Shown: one piece after another, positions 1-6,092 of the stretch
Position numbering within the stretch: position 1 is the stretch's first letter
Layout: each line of letters opens with the position of its first letter
From: DASYUM01 sp036001225
GTDB lineage: Bacteria > Methylomirabilota > Methylomirabilia > Rokubacteriales > DASRDR01
Reading direction: 5' to 3'
Length of the DNA: 12,529 nucleotides
Assembly (NCBI GenBank): GCA_036001225.1
Contig: DASYUM010000253.1
Span: 1-12,529, forward strand
Position numbers and translations under genes: made by a program
Notes under the pieces: model-generated
Told to the model about the DNA's origin: nothing
Database searches by the model: none
What the model saw: the letters and a program-made list of their open reading frames with translations, nothing else

Positions 1-378
1 GAGGCGCGGCGGGTCCGGCTGCTGTGCGGGCTGGCCGGCGTCGGCGTCGCCGTCGCCTCGGTCCTGCTCCACTTCGCCGATCCCCGGCGGTACCCGGTCT
101 ACGACATCCGCGTGCAGGCGGCGCTCCGCCGCCTCGGCATCCGCGCGCGATTCCCGCCGACCCCGGAGGGCTGGACGCGCTATCTTCGCTGCCTCCGAAC
201 GCTGGCCGGCCGGTACCGGATCTCCCTCCGCACGCTCGACAAGTCACTGTGGCTGCTCGGCGCCGCTCCGCGTTTGCGCCCTGGCGCGCTTGCGCACCCC
301 GCTCGGGGTGCGCTACGCTCCAAGTCGGTCCGGTCGAGGAGGATGCCCGAGGTTCGGCGCCTTCGGAGGAGGGCCTGA
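1..378 (+). CDS. C-terminal fragment of an unrecognised protein (5' end outside window)
   Basis: The frame is open from base 1 to a TGA at 376-378, two bases before the next gene. About the first 85 residues look like a genuine folded domain: a small hydrophobic helix (GVGVAVASVLLHF), then DPRRYPVYDIRVQAALRRLG, then a helical stretch with WTRYLRCLRTLA and LRTLDKSLWLLG. This layout resembles the C-terminal half of helix-hairpin-helix DNA-glycosylase-like proteins (A-S-x-L-L-x-F followed by D-x-R). That is a weak resemblance from memory and I assign no function. The last 35 or so residues are Arg/Pro-rich and low in complexity. They overlap a 9-bp hairpin and a promoter-like site for the next gene, so the native end may be near base 270 and the tail may come from a lost stop or a frameshift. 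Confidence 0.6.
   Translation, partial: EARRVRLLCGLAGVGVAVASVLLHFADPRRYPVYDIRVQAALRRLGIRARFPPTPEGWTRYLRCLRTLAGRYRISLRTLDKSLWLLGAAPRLRPGALAHPARGALRSKSVRSRRMPEVRRLRRRA
290..319 (+). promoter_or_regulatory. Putative promoter of the beta-helix gene, with an inverted repeat filling its spacer
   Basis: TTGCGC (290-295) and TACGCT (314-319) are separated by 18 bp, a sigma70-like arrangement about 60 bases upstream of the ATG at 381. The spacer is almost wholly occupied by a perfect 9-bp inverted repeat (292-300 with 305-313, loop GCTC). The repeat could be the terminator of the upstream gene or an operator within the promoter. Three positions of the -10 match consensus, so this is a moderate call. 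The same TTGCGY-type -35 appears upstream of sppA and of the SDR gene. Confidence 0.35.
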
Positions 379-380
379 CA

Positions 381-1625
381 ATGGAGAAACGTCCGCTCCG
401 TCACCGGTGGATGTGGATGTTCCTGTCCGTCGGGGTCGGACTGTGGCTCGGGGGAGTGACCGGCGCCGCGGAAGCCGCGACGCTCCAGGTGGCCAACAAT
501 GGCGTGGACAGCGCCGTCTGCGGCCCGGTGGCGAGCCCGTGCCGGTCCATCAGCAAGGCCATCGCCAACGCCGCCCCGGGGGACACGATCCTGGTGGGGG
601 CAGGAGCCTACGGCGACCTCGACGCGGACGGCACCTTCACCCCGGCGACGGGAGAGGAGGCGGCCGAGGTGGGCTTCGGCTGCGAGTGCATGATCAAGGT
701 GGACAAGCCGCTGACGATCATCTCGCGCGACGGGGCCGACGCCACGGTGCTGGACGCGACTCAGGCCGTGGGGGCGGTCGTGAAAATCCAGGCCAGCGGC
801 GTGGTCTTCGGGTTGCCCAAGCGAGGCTTCACGCTCTGGCGCGGAGTATCCGGGGGCGTGGTCATTGACGCTCCGGCCGACGTGAGGGTGGCCGGCAACA
901 TTGCGAAGTTCATCGGCACCGCGTGCCCCTGTCCTCCTGGCACGCTCGGCTCCGGCTTCATCGTCACCGGCGGCACCGGCCACGTGCTCACCGGCAACCT
1001 GTCCGCCAACAACGTCCACCAAGGGTTCACGGTAGACGGTTCCGGGCACACGCTCAGTCGCAACCTGGTGGTCGATGTCGGCGGAGCCGGCTTCTTCGTC
1101 CTCGGGATCGGCCACACGGCCAGCCGGAACATCAGCAACAACATCGGGGGGGCCGGGTTCGCCTTCGATGGCACCGGCCACGTGATCAGCGACAACGTGA
1201 CCGGCGCCAGCGGCGGCTTTCAGATCTTCGGCGCCGGCCACACGGTCAAGGGGAACGTCTCCAGCGGCAACTATGCCGCCAGCCCGGGCTTCTGGATCGC
1301 GGGGAGCGGCCACGCGGTCAGCCGGAATGCCGCCCGCGGCAACGAGGGCCCCGGCATCTACGTGAACCCTGGCTCTTCGGCCCTCACCATCACCCAGAAC
1401 GACCTCTACGGGAACGGCCGCCACGATACTCTGACCGGGGTCCCCAACTGCGGGCTCTTCAACGACTCCGGGACCACGATCACGGCCACCGACAACTTCT
1501 GGGGCGCGGCGACCGGACCCGGGCCCGACCCGGCGGACGACGTCTGCAACGGCTCCGGGAGCACTACCATCACATCGCCCTTCGCCACCACGGAGTTCCC
1601 CGTCCCGACCTTCTCGATCTTCTGA
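381..1625 (+). CDS. Secreted right-handed parallel beta-helix repeat protein
   Basis: 414 residues. The ATG at 381 was chosen because GGAGGA (365-370) precedes it and a Sec signal follows: basic MEKRPLRHRW, a hydrophobic core at residues 12-28 and a probable cut after AEA (residue 32). The open frame extends upstream to base 24, but that part is Arg-rich and unlike a secreted protein. Residues 52-75 (CRSISKAIANAAPGDTILVG) match the usual N-terminal cap strand of pectin-lyase-fold proteins. Residues 192-326 carry coils with G-x-G-H turns at 198, 220, 242, 264, 284 and 308, alternating with G-F/I steps. A closing DNFWGAATGPGPDPADD segment (371-387) is typical of such proteins. There are eight cysteines in the mature part, including CEC (100-102) and CPC (182-184). 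No polysaccharide-lyase active site is recognisable, so substrate or binding partner is unknown. It probably acts outside the cytoplasm. Confidence 0.85.
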   Translation: MEKRPLRHRWMWMFLSVGVGLWLGGVTGAAEAATLQVANNGVDSAVCGPVASPCRSISKAIANAAPGDTILVGAGAYGDLDADGTFTPATGEEAAEVGFGCECMIKVDKPLTIISRDGADATVLDATQAVGAVVKIQASGVVFGLPKRGFTLWRGVSGGVVIDAPADVRVAGNIAKFIGTACPCPPGTLGSGFIVTGGTGHVLTGNLSANNVHQGFTVDGSGHTLSRNLVVDVGGAGFFVLGIGHTASRNISNNIGGAGFAFDGTGHVISDNVTGASGGFQIFGAGHTVKGNVSSGNYAASPGFWIAGSGHAVSRNAARGNEGPGIYVNPGSSALTITQNDLYGNGRHDTLTGVPNCGLFNDSGTTITATDNFWGAATGPGPDPADDVCNGSGSTTITSPFATTEFPVPTFSIF

Positions 1626-1637
1626 GCGCCTCGCGCC

Positions 1638-1666
1638 TTTACAGGGTGAGGGCCAGCGGCTATGCT
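1638..1666 (+). promoter_or_regulatory. Sigma70-like promoter of the lyase operon, near-leaderless
   Basis: TTTACA (1638-1643, 5 of 6 consensus bases) and TATGCT (1661-1666, 4 of 6) are separated by exactly 17 bp. A start point 6-7 bases downstream would fall at about 1672-1673, three or four bases before the ATG at 1676. No Shine-Dalgarno sequence is seen there, which agrees with a leaderless transcript. This is one of the best promoter matches in the window. Confidence 0.5.
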
Positions 1667-1675
1667 CGAACCACG

Positions 1676-2617
1676 ATGACGCTGCCGGAGGCGGTCGTCC
1701 TCTGTGAGTGCTTCGCCCGGGACGGGCTGCAGAACGAGGACGCCTTCGTCCCGACCGACCTGAAGGTCCGCTTCCTCGACGCCGCCACCGAAGCCGGCTT
1801 CCCCAAGATCGAGGCCGCGTCCTACGCCCACCCCAAGTACCTGCCCCAGTTCGCCGACACCGAGGAGGTCCTCCGTCGCATCCGGCGGAAGGCGGGCGTG
1901 ACGTACCTGGGGCTGGTCCCCAACGAGCGTGGCCTCGATCGCTGCCTGGAGCACCGCCAGCAGGGCTTCGGGCCCGACGCCATCGGGACGATCCTCTCGG
2001 CCTCCGAGCCCCACAACCAGGCCAACGTGAAGCGCACGGTGGCCGAGTCGCGCGCCGAGATCGAGGCGATCTGCCGGCGGGCGCTCAAGGACGGGCTCCG
2101 GGTGATCGGCGCCATCGCCACCTCGTTCGGCTGCCCGATCCAGGGCGTGGTCCCCTTCGCGGCGGTCGCCGAGCTGGCCGCCTGGTACGCGGACCTCGGC
2201 GCCCAGGAGGTCCTGTTCGGGGACACGACCGGGACGGCGAACCCCGTTCAGGTCGAGGCCTTCTTCACCTCCATGCGGGCGGCGGTCCCCAGCGCGGTCC
2301 CGATCGCCCACTTCCACAACACCCGGGGGACGGCGCTGGCCAACTGCCTGGCCGCGCTCCGTGCCGGGGTCACCCACTTCGACGCCTCGGTCGGGGGCGT
2401 CGGGGGGCGGCCGAAGTTTACCGAGGGCAACTACCCGAGGATCATGGGGTTCACCGGGAACGCCTGCACCGAGGACCTCGCGGCGATGTTCGAGGAGATG
2501 GGCGTGCGCACCGGCCTCGACCTCCCCCGGCTCCTCGACCTCGGCCGGCTCGCCGAGCAGGTGCTCGGTCGGGAGCTCCACTCGCACGTCGTGAAGACCG
2601 GCCTCGTCAAGCGCTGA
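1676..2617 (+). CDS. HMG-CoA lyase-like DRE-TIM metallolyase lacking the loop cysteine
   Basis: 313 residues, about the usual length of HMG-CoA lyases, which cleave 3-hydroxy-3-methylglutaryl-CoA to acetyl-CoA and acetoacetate in leucine breakdown. The TIM-barrel signatures are visible: ARDGLQNE (14-21, with R15 and metal ligand D16), GDTTGTANP (182-190) in place of GDTIGVGTP, the metal ligands H212 and H214 in HFHN, and N262 in TGNACTED. The glycine-rich loop reads GGVGGRPKFTEGNYPRI (240-256). Arg245 stands where classical enzymes have their catalytic cysteine (Cys266 in human), and the loop is about eight residues longer. The opening ECFARDGLQ also differs from the classical EVGPRDGLQ. I recall annotated relatives with a similar start and no loop cysteine, but no established function for them. 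It heads a four-gene unit with two crotonases and a CoA pyrophosphatase. It probably cleaves a 3-hydroxyacyl-CoA, though perhaps not HMG-CoA. Confidence 0.85.
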   Translation: MTLPEAVVLCECFARDGLQNEDAFVPTDLKVRFLDAATEAGFPKIEAASYAHPKYLPQFADTEEVLRRIRRKAGVTYLGLVPNERGLDRCLEHRQQGFGPDAIGTILSASEPHNQANVKRTVAESRAEIEAICRRALKDGLRVIGAIATSFGCPIQGVVPFAAVAELAAWYADLGAQEVLFGDTTGTANPVQVEAFFTSMRAAVPSAVPIAHFHNTRGTALANCLAALRAGVTHFDASVGGVGGRPKFTEGNYPRIMGFTGNACTEDLAAMFEEMGVRTGLDLPRLLDLGRLAEQVLGRELHSHVVKTGLVKR

Positions 2618-2656
2618 CCCGACCCCGCGCCGCCCAGCCCGACCTCGGGAGGGACC

Positions 2657-3445
2657 ATGCCGATCCTCTACGAGCAGAAGGACCGCATCGTCACCATCAC
2701 GATCAATCGGCCGGACGCCATGAACGCCATCGATCCCGAGACCCACTTCGAGCTGATCGACGCCTGGACCCGCTTCCGCGACGACCCGGAGGCCTGGGTG
2801 GCGATCCTCACCGGCGCCGGCGAGAAGGCGTTCTCGGCCGGGGCCGACCTCAAGAAGATGATTCCCCAGGCCTTCGGGGCGGCGGGCCCCCGGCGGGGGC
2901 GCGGCCACAACGACTACGGGTTGGGCGGGATCACCCGCGGCCTCGAGATCTGGAAACCGATGATCGCCGCCATCAACGGCCACGCCCTGGCCGGCGGGCT
3001 CGAGCAGGCGCTGGCCTGTGACCTGCGGATCGCGGCCGAGCACGCGACGTTCGGGCTGACCGAGGTGCGATGGGCGATCATGCCGGGCGCCGGGGGCACC
3101 CAGCGCCTGCCCCGGGCGATGCCGCTGGCCAAGGCGATGGAGATGATCCTGATGGCGGAGACGATCCCGGCCGCCGAGGCCTACCGGCTGGGACTCGTCA
3201 ACGCGGTGGTCTCCCTCCCGGAGCTGATGCCGACCGCGCGCCGGTGGGCGGAGACCCTGTGCGAGCGGGGACCGCTGGCGGTCCGGGCCGCCAAGGAGGC
3301 GGTGATCCGCGGCCTGTCGCTCCCCCTCGCGGACGGGCTCCGCCTGGAGGCGTTCCTGTCCGGCACCCTGCGAGGAACCGAGGACGCCGTCGAAGGGCCC
3401 ACGGCCTTCGCCGAGAAGCGCAAGCCCGTCTTCAAGGCTCGGTGA
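2657..3445 (+). CDS. Enoyl-CoA hydratase/isomerase family protein (CaiD-like crotonase)
   Basis: 262 residues, normal crotonase length. GGGAGGG (2647-2653) precedes the ATG. The CoA/oxyanion-hole motif FSAGADLK (59-66), the second oxyanion segment GHALAGGLEQALACD (108-122) and MPGAGGTQRLPR (142-153) are all present. Both general acid/base glutamates are in place, E116 and E136, so hydratase or dehydratase activity is plausible. NAIDPETHFEL near the start, FRDDPE, and the C-terminal TEDAVEGPTAFAEKRKP closely resemble E. coli CaiD, the crotonobetainyl-CoA hydratase, although the insert at residues 68-95 differs and the substrate cannot be assigned. It lies 39 bases after the lyase gene. Its TGA overlaps the GTG start of the Nudix gene (GTGA, 3442-3445), implying translational coupling. 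Confidence 0.92.
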   Translation: MPILYEQKDRIVTITINRPDAMNAIDPETHFELIDAWTRFRDDPEAWVAILTGAGEKAFSAGADLKKMIPQAFGAAGPRRGRGHNDYGLGGITRGLEIWKPMIAAINGHALAGGLEQALACDLRIAAEHATFGLTEVRWAIMPGAGGTQRLPRAMPLAKAMEMILMAETIPAAEAYRLGLVNAVVSLPELMPTARRWAETLCERGPLAVRAAKEAVIRGLSLPLADGLRLEAFLSGTLRGTEDAVEGPTAFAEKRKPVFKAR

Positions 3446-4053
3446 CTCCCACGGGGCGCGCGGCGATCGATCTCGAGACGCTCCGCGCGCGGGTGGAGCG
3501 GGCCATGGACGGCCGGCCCCGCCGCGTCGTCGAGCCGGGCGACCGGGTGCCGGCGGCCGTCCTCCTCCTGTTCGTGGAACGGGCGGGGGAGCCGCACCTG
3601 ATCTTCGCCAAGAAGACGGAGACCGTGCCCCATCACCGGGGTCAGTTCTCCTTCCCGGGCGGGATCGTGGAGACCTTCGACGCCTCCCGGGTCGAGACCG
3701 CCCTCCGCGAGGCGCAGGAGGAGATCGGGCTCGACCCCGCGGCGGTCGAGGTGCTCGGCCTTCTCGACGACGCGCCCACCGCGACGACGCGGTTCGTGAT
3801 CACGCCCGTGGTCGGGCTCTGTCCGACGCCGCCCACGTTGCGCGCCGATGGCCGGGAGATCGAGCGGGTTCTCGAGGTGCCGCTCGGGCGGCTGCTGGAC
3901 CGCGGCGCCCACCGCGAGGAGCTGTGGGAGCGGGAGGGCCAGATGCGCCCGGTCGCGTTCTTCAGCTACGGCGACGACGTGATCTGGGGCGCCACGGCCC
4001 GGATCCTCAAGGAGTTCCTCGACCTCGTCTTTCCGGAGCGGCGTGAGGCGTGA
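3442..4053 (+). CDS. Nudix hydrolase, CoA pyrophosphatase type
   Basis: 203 residues from a GTG at 3442 that overlaps the preceding stop; no later start keeps the N-terminal helix. The middle carries the signature of the CoA-pyrophosphatase Nudix subfamily: AKKTETVPHHRGQFSFPGG, then a Nudix box with ASRVETALREAQEEIGL, in which the REAQEE glutamates bind the metal. The one-residue longer Nudix box and the HHRGQ-FPGG block are the CoAse (NudL/PCD1-like) pattern. Family members split CoA or acyl-CoA into 3',5'-ADP and (acyl-)phosphopantetheine. Its place between two crotonase genes, with 4-nt overlaps on both sides (GTGA at 3442-3445 and 4050-4053), ties it to the acyl-CoA pathway. It may recycle or clear dead-end CoA esters, which is inference. 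No signal peptide; cytoplasmic. Confidence 0.9.
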   Translation: MTPTGRAAIDLETLRARVERAMDGRPRRVVEPGDRVPAAVLLLFVERAGEPHLIFAKKTETVPHHRGQFSFPGGIVETFDASRVETALREAQEEIGLDPAAVEVLGLLDDAPTATTRFVITPVVGLCPTPPTLRADGREIERVLEVPLGRLLDRGAHREELWEREGQMRPVAFFSYGDDVIWGATARILKEFLDLVFPERREA

Positions 4054-4832
4054 GCTACGAGACGATCCTGGTGGTGGTCCGGGACGGCGTCGCCACGGTC
4101 ACGCTCAACCGCCCGGAGGCGCGCAACGCGCTGAATCGCACGCTGATCCGCGAGCTGGGCGACGCGCTGGAGGCGCTCGACGCCGATGCGGGCGCCCGGG
4201 CCATCATCCTCCGCGGGGCCGGGGACCGCGCCTTCTGCGCCGGCGCCGATCTGAAGGGCATGTTCCAGGAGGCGTCGATCCTCGAGGCCCGCGAGCAGTA
4301 CGCCGGGCTGGCCCGGATTCTGGACGGGATCCCGCGGATGCGGACGCCGGTCATCGGCCAGGTCCACGGGTACGCGCTGGCCGGCGGCTGCGGCCTGGCC
4401 GTGGCCTGCGATGTCGTGATCGCGTCCGAGGACGCCGTGTTCGGGCTGCCCGAGATCAAGCTCGGGCTCTTGCCCCTCATGGTGCTGGCGCCGATCCTGC
4501 GGGCCGCCGCCCCCAAGCGCGTGCTGCCGCTCGTGCTGTCGGGAGCCGAGCTGCCGGCGCCGGACGCGCTCGCGATCGGGCTCGTGAGCCAGGTCGTTCC
4601 GCGGGGGGAGCTCGGGGGGACCGTCGAGCGGCTGGCCCGGACGCTGGCCGGCTACAGCCCGGCCGCCCTCGCCCTGGCCAAGGAGGCCTTCTACACCGCG
4701 CTCGAGCTGGACCACGCCCACGCGCTCCCCTACCTGCGCGACCTCCTGACGATCGTGGCCCGCTCTGACGACGCGAAGGAGGGGATCGCCGCGTTTCTGG
4801 AGAAGCGCCCGCCCCGCTGGACGGGCCGCTAG
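4050..4832 (+). CDS. Enoyl-CoA hydratase/isomerase family protein lacking the first catalytic Glu
   Basis: 260 residues from a GTG at 4050 that overlaps the Nudix stop. MSYETILVVVRDGVATVTLNRP is a standard crotonase opening. FCAGADLKGM (62-71) and GYALAGGCGLAVACD (107-121) form the oxyanion hole. The residue after GGC is Gly115, where hydratases have the first catalytic Glu. The second Glu is kept in GLPEIKLG (E135). The usual PGxGGTQRLPR block is replaced by LLPLMVLAPILR. A single acidic residue is the pattern of delta3,delta2-enoyl-CoA isomerases and of other non-hydratase crotonases, so isomerase or another activity is more likely than plain hydration. It is the last gene of the lyase unit. 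A perfect 11-bp hairpin starts 8 bases after its stop. Confidence 0.9.
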   Translation: MSYETILVVVRDGVATVTLNRPEARNALNRTLIRELGDALEALDADAGARAIILRGAGDRAFCAGADLKGMFQEASILEAREQYAGLARILDGIPRMRTPVIGQVHGYALAGGCGLAVACDVVIASEDAVFGLPEIKLGLLPLMVLAPILRAAAPKRVLPLVLSGAELPAPDALAIGLVSQVVPRGELGGTVERLARTLAGYSPAALALAKEAFYTALELDHAHALPYLRDLLTIVARSDDAKEGIAAFLEKRPPRWTGR

Positions 4833-4839
4833 ATTAAAT

Positions 4840-4865
4840 CGGAGGGGTGTCGGAACACCCCTCCG
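4840..4865. terminator. Perfect 11-bp hairpin, probable bidirectional terminator
   Basis: CGGAGGGGTGT (4840-4850), loop CGGA, ACACCCCTCCG (4855-4865) form a perfect 11-bp stem. It lies 8 bases after the stop of the upstream crotonase and between convergent genes. No T-run follows on the plus strand. Read on the minus strand, the stem is followed by ATTTAAT, so it fits better as the end of the sppA transcript or as a shared stop. Confidence 0.55.
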
Positions 4866-4886
4866 AGGCCTCCCCAGGAAAGAGGG

Positions 4887-4905
4887 GCGCGGGCAAAGCC
4901 CGCGC
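4887..4905. repeat. 8-bp GC hairpin followed by a 13-base motif, unit 1
   Basis: GCGCGGGC, loop AAA, GCCCGCGC is a perfect 8-bp stem. It is followed by CGGAGCGGACCAC (4907-4919). The same arrangement, hairpin then nearly the same 13 bases, recurs at 4957-4988. Role unknown; possible terminator or small dispersed repeat. Confidence 0.5.
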
Positions 4906-4956
4906 TCGGAGCGGACCACATGCGCGGGGCGGTTCAGCTCTTACGCGGTGCGCGGT

Positions 4957-4988
4957 CGGCGGCGAAGCCGCCGCGCGGAGTGGAACAC
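4957..4988. repeat. 7-bp GC hairpin followed by a 13-base motif, unit 2
   Basis: CGGCGGC, loop GAA, GCCGCCG (4957-4973) is followed by CGGAGTGGAACAC (4976-4988), matching 11 of 13 bases of the motif after the previous hairpin. CGCG on each side (4951-4954, 4974-4977) could extend the stem past a two-base bulge. No reading frame in this spacer looks coding; short open frames here are Arg/Gly-rich noise. Confidence 0.45.
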
Positions 4989-5083
4989 CAACCGTTGGCG
5001 GCTGGAAAAAGGCGCGGCGCCCGGTCACTCCAATCGGTTTGCAGGGGTAAAAACCGGGGGGAACGAGGGGCTCGGGGCCGGCG

Positions 5084-6034
5084 CTACGGCCACCAGAGAT
5101 AGAGGAAGCGAGGGCCGGACGTGACGAGCCGGGCCAGGTCGGCGGCGCTCGGGGCCACCGGCGGCGGGTCGCCCCCGGAGTAGATCGTCGCCCGGTACTG
5201 GCGGGGGCGGTGGTAGGTCACGACCTTGGCGTCGGGGATGCCGGCCGCCTCCCGGGCCAGGGCGATTGCGTCCTCCAGATAGCCGATCCGGTCCACCAGC
5301 CCCAGGCTGAGCGCCTCGGTGGCGGTGTAGATCCGACCGTCGGCGAACTGCCGGACCCGCGCCTCGTCCAGCCGGCGCTCCCGCACGATGAGGGCGACGA
5401 AGCGGCCGTACAGTCGGTCGATGACCTCCTGGAAGATCGCGCGCTCCTCGGGCGTGAGCGCGCGAAACGGGCTCCCCATGTCCTTGCGGGGACCGGAGGT
5501 GATGTAGCTGGCGCTGACGCCGATCTTCTCGAGGAGCCCGCTCGAGTTCACGGTCAGCATGAGCACGCCGATGGACCCCGTCACCGTGGTCGGGTGGACG
5601 ACGATCTGATCCGCGGCCAGCGCCACGTAGTAGCCACCCGACGCGCCCACGTCGAGGATGGAGGCGACGACCGGGACTTTGCGCCGCGCCTTGAAGCGCG
5701 TGACCTCGTGATAGAGGATGTCGGAGGCGGTCACGGTGCCGCCCGGGCTGTTGATCCGGAGGACGACCGCCCGCACGCGCTCGTCCTTGGCCGCCTTCTC
5801 CAGCTCCTCCCGGACCCGCGCCAGCAGCGGGACCTGCGGGCGCGCCTCCAGCGTGAAGATCGGCTCCTCGGCGAGGACGCCGGCCAGATCGACGAGAAGG
5901 ATCTTGTCGCGCCCGGTCCCCTCGAGGGTGGTCTCGCGCAGCGGGCGGACGGGCGGCGTGAGGTCGATCGAGACCACGCTGCACCCGGCCAGGAGCGCGA
6001 GGGTGAGGACGAGGCGGACGCCGGGGCGTGCCAT
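5084..6034 (-). CDS. sppA: Signal peptide peptidase SppA, short (36K) type, predicted lipoprotein
   Basis: 316 residues. The start at 6034 was chosen because MARPGVRLVLTLALLAGC is a clean lipoprotein signal with lipobox LAGC (Cys18). The longer frame reaching 6148 would put this signal inside the protein and overlap the divergent gene. The ClpP-like serine protease fold is clear: LRINSPGGTVTASD (92-105), the nucleophile Ser132 in DVGASGGYYVALAAD (128-142), TGSIGVLM (152-159), and the catalytic Lys184 in GPRKDMGSPFR. The usual RxLDEARVRQFADGRIYTATEALSLGLVD tail follows. SppA digests signal peptides left in the membrane after secretion. Most bacterial SppA have a transmembrane anchor; lipid anchoring puts this enzyme on the outer face of the cytoplasmic membrane or on the outer membrane. 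It is monocistronic here, divergent from the CoA-transferase gene. Confidence 0.92.
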   Translation of the reverse strand: MARPGVRLVLTLALLAGCSVVSIDLTPPVRPLRETTLEGTGRDKILLVDLAGVLAEEPIFTLEARPQVPLLARVREELEKAAKDERVRAVVLRINSPGGTVTASDILYHEVTRFKARRKVPVVASILDVGASGGYYVALAADQIVVHPTTVTGSIGVLMLTVNSSGLLEKIGVSASYITSGPRKDMGSPFRALTPEERAIFQEVIDRLYGRFVALIVRERRLDEARVRQFADGRIYTATEALSLGLVDRIGYLEDAIALAREAAGIPDAKVVTYHRPRQYRATIYSGGDPPPVAPSAADLARLVTSGPRFLYLWWP

Positions 6035-6048
6035 CGGACTGCTTTCGC

Positions 6049-6078
6049 AGTATACGGGTCCGCCCCCGAGCCACGCAA
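6049..6078 (-). promoter_or_regulatory. Putative sppA promoter
   Basis: On the minus strand TTGCGT (plus positions 6073-6078) and TATACT (6049-6054, 5 of 6 consensus) are separated by 18 bp. The start point would be about 8 bases before the sppA ATG at 6034, and no Shine-Dalgarno sequence is evident, so the leader is very short. The site sits in the 58-bp gap between divergent genes. Confidence 0.45.
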
Positions 6079-6092
6079 GCCGCTGTAGTATC

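Noticed and set aside
24..380. N-terminal extension of the beta-helix gene to base 24
   Set aside because: The added 119 residues are Arg/Pro-rich and precede a good ribosome-binding site and signal peptide at 381; frame 1 over the same bases has protein-like sequence instead.
180..1424. Long minus-strand open frame opposite the beta-helix gene
   Set aside because: Composition-driven shadow in GC-rich DNA: low-complexity Ala/Gly/Arg/Val protein with no domain.
1406..3043. 545-codon minus-strand open frame opposite the lyase and first crotonase
   Set aside because: Antisense to two genes with clear family motifs; its own product is Gly/Arg/Asp-rich with no recognisable fold.
6086..6091. TAGTAT as a -10 box for the CoA-transferase gene
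   Set aside because: It ends one base before the ATG, so transcription would start inside the gene; no -35 at proper spacing. Only workable if the GTG at 6102 is the true start.
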